NCBI GenBank assembly: GCA_903828675.1
Contig: CAIKND010000150.1
Coordinates: 1 to 64,000, forward strand
Source of the DNA: an uncultured Acidobacteriaceae bacterium
Lineage (GTDB): Bacteria; Acidobacteriota; Terriglobia; Terriglobales; Acidobacteriaceae
Direction of reading: 5' to 3'
DNA length: 64,000 bases
Shown piece after piece: positions 27,300-35,959 of this stretch (positions are counted from its first letter, which is position 1; each line of letters opens with the position of its first letter). Made by a program: the position numbers and the translations under genes. The notes under the pieces were generated by a model, which worked only from the letters and a program-made list of their open reading frames with translations, ran no database searches and was not told the origin of the DNA.

Positions 27300-28052
27300 A
27301 TGAATCAGATTGACCTCAATCATCGTCACGCGGTTGTTACCGGGGGCGCTCAAGGGATCGGCCTTTCAATTGCAATCCGGCTGCTTGCTTCCGGTGCATC
27401 GGTCTCGCTCTGGGATCGTGATGCGGAATTGCTCTCGGCCGTGCTTAAGCAACTCGGGGAAAACAAGTTGGTTTCTGCCGATACTGTCGATATCTCTGAT
27501 GCCTCGTGTGTGGCAGTCGCCACAGCCGCAACCGTCGAGAGACACGGCAAGATTGATATCCTCGTCGCGAACGCCGGCATTGCCGGTCCGAACCATACCA
27601 CCTGGGAATACCCGATTGACAGCTGGAAGCAGGTCATCGACATTAACCTTGTCGGCGTATTTCTGTGTTGTCATGCAATCGTGCCGCATATGCTGCGCCA
27701 GGGATATGGACGCATTGTGAACGTCGCGTCCATTGCAGGCAAAGAGGGCAATGCCAATGCCTCGGCCTATAGCGCATCGAAGGCCGGGGTCATCGCGCTC
27801 ACTAAATCCTTGGGTAAGGAAACCGCCAGGCAGAACATAGCCGTCAATTGCATCACGCCTGCCGCCGCCCGCACTCGTATTTTCGATCAGATGACAAAAG
27901 AGCATATCGACTTCATGCTCTCCAGAATTCCCCGTGGCCGCTTTCTTGAAGTAGACGAGGCTAGTGCGATGGTTGCCTGGCTCGTTTCCGAAGAGAACTC
28001 GTTTACGACCGGTGCGGTCTTCGATCTCAGTGGCGGGAGAGCTACGTACTAG
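27300..28052 (+). CDS. Short-chain dehydrogenase/reductase
   Basis: 250 residues of the classical SDR type. The Rossmann motif is TGGAQGIG (about residues 14-21), followed by NAGIAGP, the catalytic Ser in VNVASIAG, and YSASKAG with Tyr and Lys. A C-terminal TTGAVFDLSGG segment is typical of sugar or polyol dehydrogenases. An acidic residue after the second strand (LWDRD) suggests NAD preference. GGAGAG precedes the ATG. It is divergent from the regulator and dehydratase, so it may oxidise the sugar whose acid the dehydratase uses. The substrate is not determinable. Confidence 0.88.
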   Translation: MNQIDLNHRHAVVTGGAQGIGLSIAIRLLASGASVSLWDRDAELLSAVLKQLGENKLVSADTVDISDASCVAVATAATVERHGKIDILVANAGIAGPNHTTWEYPIDSWKQVIDINLVGVFLCCHAIVPHMLRQGYGRIVNVASIAGKEGNANASAYSASKAGVIALTKSLGKETARQNIAVNCITPAAARTRIFDQMTKEHIDFMLSRIPRGRFLEVDEASAMVAWLVSEENSFTTGAVFDLSGGRATY

Positions 28053-28090
28053 AGCGTTTTCGATGCCAGTGTTAACAATAATTTGGGTGC

Positions 28091-28125
28091 CCCATCCTTG
28101 AATCGTTCTTTGATTCAAGGGTGGG
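28091..28125. repeat. REP-like hairpin, copy A (CCCAT...GTGGG family)
   Basis: A 14-bp stem (28091-28104 with 28112-28125) has one U-G wobble and a 7-base loop. The base CCCAT/GTGGG and the wobble position are shared with hairpins at 53600-53635 and 53685-53722, while the distal stem (CCTTGAATC) differs and remains paired. It may also act as a terminator after the SDR gene. Confidence 0.75.
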
Positions 28126-28525
28126 AGAGCACAAAGTGCAATTTCCACCGTAAACACTTAAACAGAAATCGCTCTAACTGCCCGACCACCTCGACCAATG
28201 GTTTAGCCGAGAAATTCAGCATCGAGCGTCTCCAATTTCGCACCGTCGGCTGCCGCGACGAGTCAAGCCCACTACCTGCGGCAATGCTCCAACAGTCTAC
28301 TAGTAGAATGCCTCAGGCACGCAGTCTCAGGTGAGGCGGTGTTGACCTGACTCATATTCCAGAAAGTGTGGTGCTTTGGCTGGAATAGATGGCCGCTCCA
28401 TGAAATACCTATTCCGGCCTCAACCTTTCGATGGACTCCAGGCTCAGTCGAATAGGTCAAGACACCGCATCGAGGCTTCGGTAGGCTGTGAATGTCTCCT
28501 TAATTCGTTTCAAAGATCGACTTTT

Positions 28526-28556
28526 GGGTGGCTATCTTGTCCTGGGATAGCCGCCC
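28526..28556. terminator. Hairpin GGGTGGCTATC/GATAGCCGCCC
   Basis: An 11-bp stem with one wobble pair and a 9-base loop lies 32 bases beyond the TPR gene stop. It is positioned as a terminator of the minus-strand gene, but it is not followed by a U-run on that strand. Confidence 0.45.
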
Positions 28557-28587
28557 AATTCCTTTTTGGGGCGCTGTACACCTGGTT

Positions 28588-30231
28588 CTATTCGGGACTG
28601 CTCGATGTGCCATCGTGGCGAATCTCAATGACGCGCATCAGGTTCCGGTCCCACTCTTCCCTTTTGTTCTTGATTTCCTCAAAGCGCTTCGACTGCTGCT
28701 CGCGCCGCGTATCGCCCGTGCGAGCGTAAAGCTCAAGCAGTCCAAAGTTGGCGGCGTAGTTGTCGCGATCAAGCTCCAGGGCGCGATTGAGACAGGTCGT
28801 GGCCTCCGGATAGTTCCTATTGCTGACATGGATTTGTCCAAGCTCCGCAAGCACATCCGGCTGATCGGGGCGCAGCGCAAGAGATTGCTTCAACTCATCG
28901 ATTGCTTCGTCGCGGCGGCCCTCTTGGCGGGCGATCTGCCCCAGATAGAAGTGCGCATCTACCGCGCTCTTCCGGTTTGAGACTGACTGCTTGAGCCACT
29001 TGGCAGCCGTTTCATAATCCTTGGCCCGGAAGTAAGTGGCCCCAATCGCAAGAGCGCCTGCTGGATCCTGCGGGCGAAGGCTATGGTATTTGGTGAGGTA
29101 AGGCAGCGCCTTGGCCGGGTCAGGTCCATACGAGACAACCGTCCCCAAGCCGAGGTTATACTCTGCGTTGTCAGGGGCCAGTTTGACAGCCTCGGTCATT
29201 GCCTTGAGCGACTCGGCATAGAGGCCTATATCCAGGCAGATTGCGCCAAACAAATAGGGCAGGCTCGGATCGTTCGGCTGTAATTCCCTGGCGTGCGCAA
29301 GGTAGCCGAGGGCCCCCTTTTCATCCTTGGCCGTTCGTGCAACGCGCGCAAGGTCCTCCAGGACAACTACCGACTTGTCGTCAGCGGCATAGGCGCGCTC
29401 CAGCGTTGCGCGCGCTTCTTCAAGGTGTGATTCCGCCTCTTGCGCCAATCCGAGAATGCGTAGGCCAGCGGGCGACAGCGGCTGGCGTGTTCCTGCCGCG
29501 GCAAATATCGTATCGATCAGATCGGCTCGATGAGCGGCGCGCAAGGGTGGCAGGCATGTGTTCGCGTCCTGCTCTGTCAAGTCAGGATTGGCGGCAAGCG
29601 CGGCTGCGGCCTGGACGGCCGCGGCGGAATGTCCGAGCGCTGCCTGGTTGGAGCAGGCGAGCGCTTCAGCGCCAACTTCCGCTTGGGCCTTTGCGCTCAG
29701 CTTTGCAAGGTGATCCAGAGAGCGCTGATAGCTCTTTCCCCACGCAAGGATGGTCGCGATCTGATAGTTGGCTTCGTCGTTGTCCGGCTGCAGTTGCGCT
29801 GCTTTCTCGCTCAGCCGGAGAGCCTCACCGCGCGCCGAAAGGTCTGTTACCGCTGTCTCCATATCGATGCGGCTCAGATTCAAATAGGCGCTCACCAGTT
29901 GGGGATCGTGGCTTATTGCCAAAGCGAATGCCTTCCTGGCCAGGCGAATATTGCCTTGCTGGATCTCAACCACTCCAAGAAGATTCTCCAGGCCTCCATC
30001 GGCAGGATACTGCTTCCTTGTACTGGCAATCAGCGCCCTGGCAGCCTCCGGATTGTTCGCCTCGATCTGCTGTTGGATGGAAAGCAAAGTCTGGCGATAG
30101 GACGCGGAGGAGTTTTGAGCGGCTGTGAGCCCCGGTTGAGACCAGCAGACAAGCGCAAGCACAAGAAGGTATCCGGCGTTGTGGCGCCAATTGAGGTCCA
30201 GTAGTGTGTTTCTCCAAGGCCAATGAGCCAC
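28588..30231 (-). CDS. Exported TPR-repeat protein
   Basis: About 547 residues from GTG 30231. The longer frame from 30270 would put its start on top of the start of the divergent gene, whereas AGGAGCAGGAG lies seven bases before GTG 30231. An N-terminal hydrophobic segment (YLLVLALVCWSQPGLTAAQ) indicates export. The mature part is TPR helices throughout, clearest at QGNIRLARKAFALAISHDPQ and RRDEAIDELKQSLALRPDQ. These are protein-interaction scaffolds. It is divergent from a second TPR gene and near an Oar-like receptor and CRTAC1 genes, a neighbourhood common in Acidobacteriota. Specific partners are unknown. Confidence 0.85.
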   Translation of the reverse strand: MAHWPWRNTLLDLNWRHNAGYLLVLALVCWSQPGLTAAQNSSASYRQTLLSIQQQIEANNPEAARALIASTRKQYPADGGLENLLGVVEIQQGNIRLARKAFALAISHDPQLVSAYLNLSRIDMETAVTDLSARGEALRLSEKAAQLQPDNDEANYQIATILAWGKSYQRSLDHLAKLSAKAQAEVGAEALACSNQAALGHSAAAVQAAAALAANPDLTEQDANTCLPPLRAAHRADLIDTIFAAAGTRQPLSPAGLRILGLAQEAESHLEEARATLERAYAADDKSVVVLEDLARVARTAKDEKGALGYLAHARELQPNDPSLPYLFGAICLDIGLYAESLKAMTEAVKLAPDNAEYNLGLGTVVSYGPDPAKALPYLTKYHSLRPQDPAGALAIGATYFRAKDYETAAKWLKQSVSNRKSAVDAHFYLGQIARQEGRRDEAIDELKQSLALRPDQPDVLAELGQIHVSNRNYPEATTCLNRALELDRDNYAANFGLLELYARTGDTRREQQSKRFEEIKNKREEWDRNLMRVIEIRHDGTSSSPE

Positions 30232-30268
30232 TATCACTCTCCTGCTCCTGTCAACTAAACTGTTGTCC

Positions 30269-31255
30269 ATGATTCTACGGAAAAGAAAGGTGCTTTGGGG
30301 GCCTTGGTTTGCCTTGTTGATCTTCGTCCCTGCCGCTCTGTCCTGCCGGGCTCAGGCGGTCCTCGATGAACCTGCGCCGTCCACCTCTCCGGTAGAACTG
30401 CTCGGCCTTTCGCAAGGGCAAACTGTTGAATTGGAAAAAGCCCTCGTCGCCCGCGACTATATCGCCGCCGAAAAGCTGCTCCTGGCTGAAATCAATCAAG
30501 ATCCTAATTCCCCAAAGGCCGGTCGATTGCTCGCCTTTACGGGCAGCGTCTACTTTCTCGATCACGACTTCCTGAGTGCCGCAGTTGCCTGGAAGAAATC
30601 TGAAGCTATCGCACCGCTCGACCCCCGCCTGCGATTTTCGCTGGCCATGGCATACATCCGCATCTCTCGCTCCGACTGGGCGCGCAAGGAACTGCAGTCT
30701 CTCGCCGAGCAGAACCCGCGAGCAGCCCTTTACCCTTACTGGCTGGGACGACTCGACTACGACGGCCATGAATACAATGGCGCGATTCGAAACTTTCAAC
30801 ATGCGATCGAACTGGATCCCGGCATGGCCAGGGCCCATGACAATCTCGGCCTTTGTTACTACTACCAGAACCAGAACGATCTGGCCGTGAAGAGTTTCAG
30901 CAAGGCGATCGAACTGGGTCGCGGCACAGTTCATCCGTCGCCCTGGCCTTATCTCAACCTGGGAATCACGCTCCAGTTCCTCAACCAGTTTGTTGAAGCC
31001 GAAACGAATCTTCGCGAAGCCATACGACTCGATCCGGCATTTGCCCAGGCTCATTTCAGGCTTGGCGTGGTTCTTGAAGAGACGGAGCGCCCCGACGCAG
31101 CCATTCAAGAGCTTCGTGAAGCGGCGCGTCTAGATGCCGCATATCCCGAGCCTCACATGGCGATGGCGCGCATTTACCACAAGCTTGGACAGGAGCCGGC
31201 CGCGCGCCAGGAGGTCCAAATCTACCTGCGACTCCATCCGCACTCAACTCCCTAG
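30269..31255 (+). CDS. Exported TPR-repeat protein
   Basis: About 328 residues from ATG 30269; a TTG six bases upstream and a GTG at 30290 are alternatives, and no strong ribosome binding site decides. A signal peptide (ILRKRKVLWGPWFALLIFVPAALSCRAQA) ends with a Cys that is not in a convincing lipobox. TPR motifs cover about residues 55-320, for example YNGAIRNFQHAIELDPG and FVEAETNLREAIRLDPA. It may act with the divergent TPR protein. A palindromic repeat begins immediately after the stop codon. Confidence 0.85.
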   Translation: MILRKRKVLWGPWFALLIFVPAALSCRAQAVLDEPAPSTSPVELLGLSQGQTVELEKALVARDYIAAEKLLLAEINQDPNSPKAGRLLAFTGSVYFLDHDFLSAAVAWKKSEAIAPLDPRLRFSLAMAYIRISRSDWARKELQSLAEQNPRAALYPYWLGRLDYDGHEYNGAIRNFQHAIELDPGMARAHDNLGLCYYYQNQNDLAVKSFSKAIELGRGTVHPSPWPYLNLGITLQFLNQFVEAETNLREAIRLDPAFAQAHFRLGVVLEETERPDAAIQELREAARLDAAYPEPHMAMARIYHKLGQEPAARQEVQIYLRLHPHSTP

Positions 31256-31317
31256 TGATCCGGCAAGAAAACAGTGACATCGTATTCCCACCCTGACAGT
31301 ATTTAATTGCCGGATCA
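31256..31317. repeat. Palindromic repeat TGATCCGGCAA/TTGCCGGATCA
   Basis: Perfect 11-bp arms at 31256-31266 and 31307-31317 begin one base after the TPR stop. The arms share TGATCCGGC with the repeat at 53568-53755, and the interior contains TTCCCACCC (31285-31293), one half of the CCCAT/GTGGG hairpin in reverse orientation. I read it as a core-deleted member of the same family. Confidence 0.65.
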
Positions 31318-31570
31318 ATAGTGTCCTGAGTCCAAAATTCCTAACAAAACAACGACTGTCATTCTGAACGAACGGGGCCCCGAACGTTTTTCAGTTCGGG
31401 GGTGGTGAGCGAAGAATCTGCTTTTGTCCTTCGGAGAATTTCAAACTCGACTCCTTAGACTGGCATTCCAGAAAAGAAGCAAACCAGCCTTGCCCACAAC
31501 AAAAACGCGCCATCTGGCCGAGCCGAAGCTGGCCAGATGGCGCGGTAAAAAGACTACCTATTCTCAGACC
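31318..31570. other. Intergenic region with terminator-like hairpin
   Basis: It contains the hairpin at 31378-31401 and the flanking sequence CATTCTGAACGA and GAGCGAAGAATC, which partly pair as outer arms. No gene is seen. Confidence 0.5.
31378..31401. terminator. Hairpin CCCCGAAC/GTTCGGGG
   Basis: A perfect 8-bp stem with an 8-base T-rich loop lies between the convergent TPR and receptor genes. It is suited to bidirectional termination, though no clear U-tract follows. Confidence 0.5.
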
Positions 31571-34500
31571 TTAAAACTCGAGGCGTCCGGAGAATTGGAT
31601 CGTACGCGGCGAGCTGGTCGAGCCAGTCCACGTTCCGAAGTTGCTGTTCGCCACGTCGTTATGGAACGCAACCGATGGGCCGCCGTAGTTGCCGCCCTGA
31701 GATGCGATCAGGTAGTGGTTGTTGAAGGCGTTGAAGAAGTTGGCCGCGAACTTGAAGTTGAGTCTCTCGATGATCTTGAATTCCTTCGCGAGAGAAATAT
31801 CCCAGTTCTTGTACGACGGACCGTAGACAGAGGTGACGGCGTTACCGGTACCGGTGTAGCCGAAGTTGCTGAAGGGTGAGGGCGTTCCAAGAAGGGTTGC
31901 GCTGCCACCTTCCAGGGCGTTCAGGTTGAGATAAGGCGCTCCGCTCATCGGGTTATACCCGTTGCGTCCGTGCAGCTGGACGCTTTGCCCTGGCAGGATG
32001 CCTGGGACGCAACCTTGCCGCAGCGAGGGCGCATCGTTGGACGTGATGCACGTAGTACCGCCCACAAAGAACGAGAACGGCGTGCCGTAGTCATAGTGGT
32101 ACAGAGGAATTACGCGCCAATTGCCAATGATGGTATCGGCAACGCTGTTGTCGTTTACCCACCTCTTACCCTTGCCGAAGGGGAGACTGTAAATTGCTGT
32201 CAGCTGCAGCGTAACTGGAACGTTATCAGGAACGATGGACCACGCCCGCGGCTTCTCATTGAATGGCGAGAATTGACCATTGTTGCCCTGGTTACCCGCT
32301 CCAGTGGTGTTGTTGGACTGCACCGTATCCGCCGCATCCGTATACATCTTTTGAATCGTCACAGTACCAAGGACATAAAGTCCACGGGACATGCGACGTT
32401 CCACCTTGGCCTGGAATGAGTGGTAGATTGAAGTTCCGTGCTGTTCGTTCTGTCCCTGGAGGTTGCCGCAGATCATCGGATACGGCAGCAGCGCCTGGGC
32501 CACTGAGGCAGAGCAGGATTTCATCTGCGAAGCCCATCCAACATAAGGCTGCGACACGCCGTCCATTGTAGTCTGGCTGAGGCCGCCCAGCGCAGGCTGG
32601 CTAACTGTGAAAACGTCTTTCAGGTGATCGCCCAGCGCCAGCACAGTCGGGTCGTTTGGATTGAGAACGTTGAGTGGGCTCAAGGCCGAAGGCAGGTGAG
32701 TCCCCTTTGTGCCGACATAGGAGGCCTGAAGGTAGAACTGGGCGGGCAGTTGCCGCTCAATTGTCAGACTCCACATCTGCGAGTATGGCCGCTTGTTGCC
32801 ATCGAGCGGGCGGTACTTGGGCGAACTCGCGCCGTTGTCGAACGTAGAGCTGATGGTGCTGGCCGTTGAGCCCGTTTGCGCTGTTGAAATGCCGTTTTGC
32901 AGATAGAGTGCCGGCGTCTTAAATGAGCCTGCATTCGTTTCATTAAGCGACACTGTCTTGTTGAAGCCGTCCTGGCTCATGCCGCCATCCCAGCCGGGAT
33001 AGAAAGCCTGGGCGTAGTAGATGCCGTAGCCTGCACGGACGACAGTCTTGTCGTTGAGGGTGTAGGCAAATCCGACGCGCGGTGCCCATGCACTCTTGTA
33101 AGGAACTTCCGGATACGGTGAGCCATAGCCAGCCGATCCAAACTTCGTTCCCGCGTAGGCCAGACGACCGGGGAGCGGCTTGCCAGTTATCGAGCTAATA
33201 GCGCCGGGGTTCGCTCCATTCGGATCGAAGAACGACAGGTTGCCAAACTTCTCGGCAAACGGAGTGATGTAATCCCAGCGTACGCTGAGGTTGGCAATCA
33301 GTTTGGGGCTTACGCGCCACTCGTCGCCGAAGTGAGCCGCGTAGCCATACTGGCGCGGGTACGACGCAGCCACGTTGTAGTAGTTGGTCGAGGCAGACGA
33401 AACCGCGCCCAGAAAGAACGAGGCCATGTCGTCGCCGGTGTCGCCGGTTGCGGTGTTGCCTGTTGTGTCCTGCGCGAAATTGAACGTGCCGCCGCGGTTG
33501 CCGCCGTTATGGATGCTGGTCCCGGCCTTCTTCCACTCGAATCCGGCCTTCAATGTGTGCTTGCCGAAGAGAGCAGTGAAGACATCGTTCAGGCCATAGG
33601 TGCCACGAGTGGTCACGGAGTGCGCCGAACTGGCTGGCGAAGAGGTGCCCAACTGCGTGTAGTTCGAGAAGGCCATCGTCGGCATGTCCTCGTTGCTGGC
33701 AACGCCGGCAACCTTGGGCAGCGTGGACTTCCCGTCAAGCTGGTAGTAACCTTCGTTGCGGTTGAGATAACCAATGCTGAAGTGGTTGGTCATCTTGCTG
33801 TTCAACGTATGTTCCCAGTTGAAGCGCTGAATCGGAGCGTTTTCCGGATTGGCCGGACCGGCGTTCGACAGCGCGATAGGAAGGTCGCTTTGCGCGTTGA
33901 CGCCTGCATACTGCCACCAGTAGGTGTAGTAGAGGTGATCCTTAGCCCCGATGTTGAGATCGGCGCGGGCGAAATACACATTTTCGCTGTTCGTCAGCGA
34001 GCCCTGTCCGGACTTGGGAACGTAGTAGTTGTTCAGTTCGCCACTGCTGGTCGGCGTCGGCAAAGCTGCCATCCAGGCCTTGGCAATCGAGTCCTCGAAC
34101 TTGGGATCGATCACGTTATGTCCCAGATTGGATGCATCTACCTTCTGCCCAGCAAGCGCGCCATACTTGGCTGGATCGTTCGGGTACCACAACTGGGTCG
34201 CCCAGCCGCTGAAGTTTCCGGTGCGGGCGTTGGTTGAAGCGATCGTATCCTTCGCCGCCACCGAGCCGCCGTGATCCTTGAAGCCTTCCCAGTTGAAATA
34301 GAAGTATCCCTTGAATTTTGAATTGGCTCCGTGGAATCCCGGAACATACCAGGGTCCGCCGACATAGGCGCCGTAGTCGTTTTCCTTGTCCGGCGGACGC
34401 TTCGAGTTGCCGTATTGGATGGCGTTGAAGAAGTCGTTGCGGATGTATTCGTATCCGCCGCCATGGAATTGCTCAGTGCCGCTCTTGGTCTGAATGATCA

Positions 34501-35248
34501 GCTGACCGGAGGTGGTGTTGCCGTACTGCGCGTCGTAGTTCGCCGTAAGGATGTGCACTTCGGAGGTGATGTCGGGGGACATGCCGAAGTCGGTCTGCAA
34601 AGCAACCATGCCCGACTGGTTCATGTAGCCTTCCGACGTGGTCACACCGTCGACGATCGCTTCGTCACCGGTGATGATACCGCCGTTGATGCGTGCGTTA
34701 AAGGCGTTGTTGCCGCCGGCAGAGGTAACGCCCGGCATCATCGTCGCAACGGCTACTGAGGAACGAGGGGCGCCACCAACTACCAGCGGAAACGCTTGTA
34801 GAGTTTCGGGGCTGACGCCGCCTTCAAGGGTCTGCGTTTCGAAATTGATCAGTGAAGTATCTGCACTGACTTCGATTGTCTGATCGGCCTGGCCGAGCGA
34901 AAGGTGAATATCTGAGTGCCCGCGCTGGGCCACCAGCAGTTCAATACCTTTCTGACTAACGGCCTTGAAGCCAACCGCTGAAACTGTCAGGTCATATTTG
35001 CCTGGTGGAAGGTTGCCGAAGCTGTACTCTCCGGCCGCATCGGAAACGTAGGTGGATTGGAAGCTGGTAGCTTCGTTCACCAGTGTGAGCTTGGCGCCCG
35101 GAATGACTGCGCCGCTCGGATCTGTCACCGTGCCGCTAAGTGTGGCGTTGATGTCCTGACCATAACCTCGATTGCCTACGGACAAAAGAAACAAAGCAAA
35201 GAGCGCCAGTAAAAGGCACCCCGATGTCTTTGATACTCTATTTGTCAT
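31571..35248 (-). CDS. Oar-like TonB-dependent receptor with CarboxypepD_reg domain
   Basis: 1225 residues. AAGGAGG precedes the ATG and a signal peptide ends near VGNRGYGQ. Residues about 35-120 are a carboxypeptidase regulatory-like Ig domain (SGTVTDPSGAVIPGAKL and AGEYSFGNLPPGKYDLTV). A plug region follows (about 130-240, with NARINGGIITGDEAIVDGV), then a large beta-barrel ending in IQFSGRLEF with a terminal Phe. This is the Oar/SusC-like receptor type greatly expanded in Acidobacteriota, presumed to import oligosaccharides or bind outer-membrane ligands using TonB energy. No SusD partner gene is seen. It is convergent with a TPR gene and divergent from a CRTAC1 gene. Confidence 0.92.
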   Translation of the reverse strand: MTNRVSKTSGCLLLALFALFLLSVGNRGYGQDINATLSGTVTDPSGAVIPGAKLTLVNEATSFQSTYVSDAAGEYSFGNLPPGKYDLTVSAVGFKAVSQKGIELLVAQRGHSDIHLSLGQADQTIEVSADTSLINFETQTLEGGVSPETLQAFPLVVGGAPRSSVAVATMMPGVTSAGGNNAFNARINGGIITGDEAIVDGVTTSEGYMNQSGMVALQTDFGMSPDITSEVHILTANYDAQYGNTTSGQLIIQTKSGTEQFHGGGYEYIRNDFFNAIQYGNSKRPPDKENDYGAYVGGPWYVPGFHGANSKFKGYFYFNWEGFKDHGGSVAAKDTIASTNARTGNFSGWATQLWYPNDPAKYGALAGQKVDASNLGHNVIDPKFEDSIAKAWMAALPTPTSSGELNNYYVPKSGQGSLTNSENVYFARADLNIGAKDHLYYTYWWQYAGVNAQSDLPIALSNAGPANPENAPIQRFNWEHTLNSKMTNHFSIGYLNRNEGYYQLDGKSTLPKVAGVASNEDMPTMAFSNYTQLGTSSPASSAHSVTTRGTYGLNDVFTALFGKHTLKAGFEWKKAGTSIHNGGNRGGTFNFAQDTTGNTATGDTGDDMASFFLGAVSSASTNYYNVAASYPRQYGYAAHFGDEWRVSPKLIANLSVRWDYITPFAEKFGNLSFFDPNGANPGAISSITGKPLPGRLAYAGTKFGSAGYGSPYPEVPYKSAWAPRVGFAYTLNDKTVVRAGYGIYYAQAFYPGWDGGMSQDGFNKTVSLNETNAGSFKTPALYLQNGISTAQTGSTASTISSTFDNGASSPKYRPLDGNKRPYSQMWSLTIERQLPAQFYLQASYVGTKGTHLPSALSPLNVLNPNDPTVLALGDHLKDVFTVSQPALGGLSQTTMDGVSQPYVGWASQMKSCSASVAQALLPYPMICGNLQGQNEQHGTSIYHSFQAKVERRMSRGLYVLGTVTIQKMYTDAADTVQSNNTTGAGNQGNNGQFSPFNEKPRAWSIVPDNVPVTLQLTAIYSLPFGKGKRWVNDNSVADTIIGNWRVIPLYHYDYGTPFSFFVGGTTCITSNDAPSLRQGCVPGILPGQSVQLHGRNGYNPMSGAPYLNLNALEGGSATLLGTPSPFSNFGYTGTGNAVTSVYGPSYKNWDISLAKEFKIIERLNFKFAANFFNAFNNHYLIASQGGNYGGPSVAFHNDVANSNFGTWTGSTSSPRTIQFSGRLEF

Positions 35249-35959
35249 TCTGCCTCCTTGAAATCGTTTTAACTGTCTTGTTTGCCCTCTCTTGAGGGAG
35301 TTTTGCCTTGGCAGAGCCTCGATACGGATTCCTCGGCACTCTGCATCGGATTGCGCTCATTCGCGATTCACAACGGCCTTCCTGCTGGATTTGTCGTATT
35401 TCCAGAGACCGCTGCCGGGAACATTTCCCTTCCGTTCTGTTACTGATGTTCTTTCTGACCGCCCAACGACTATACACGACGAATCTGCTTGGCTCATTGA
35501 CCAAGACACACCGTCAGCATCAAACCGAATAAGGCCGGTCGAAATTGTTCAAGCTAAAGGGAAACAGGAACTGAATGACCGATTGCGTCCATTTAAATGC
35601 TTCGTTCTTTTCGGACATCAACCTGAAAACGTTGTCAATGGTTTCGCGCAATTACACAGGGAAAGCTCGACCAACTTCGCATTGAGGCTAGATGAGTCTC
35701 TAGACTGCTGTCAACGAGTTTTTAACACTTCACCACCTGATATTTGTTTACAGTTCGCTCGGCCTAATACTGTCTACCGATTCATTTGTTTCACGGTGTT
35801 TCAGAAAAAGATGGTATCTATCTTATATTTCAATAACTTACAGAATCTATGGCGCTCCGCATTTACACTAGTATCGTTCACCGGACTAGAATCTCCAAAT
35901 CGCTCAATTAACAGCTCGGCACCTCAGCCAAAACCTAAATCCGCCCGTTTTCCACAACT
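35249..35959. promoter_or_regulatory. Divergent promoter region of receptor and CRTAC1 genes
   Basis: About 710 bases, more AT-rich than its surroundings, between the starts of two divergent genes. A plus-strand frame across it (35292-35972) has no recognisable protein features. A small inverted repeat CCCTC-TCTT-GAGGG lies near 35285-35298, just upstream of the receptor leader. Otherwise nothing specific is seen. Confidence 0.45.

Larger units (their letters stand above)
28053..28587. other. Intergenic region between convergent genes
   Basis: No gene is supported here. It contains a covarying-family hairpin (28091-28125) and a second long hairpin (28526-28556). It separates the SDR gene from the convergent TPR gene, so transcription from both sides ends here. 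Confidence 0.6.

Noticed and set aside
33332-34237. 301-codon plus-strand frame opposite the large receptor gene
   Set aside because: It is a mirror frame of the receptor coding sequence, with valine/arginine-rich composition and no domain. The minus-strand receptor has clear family motifs.
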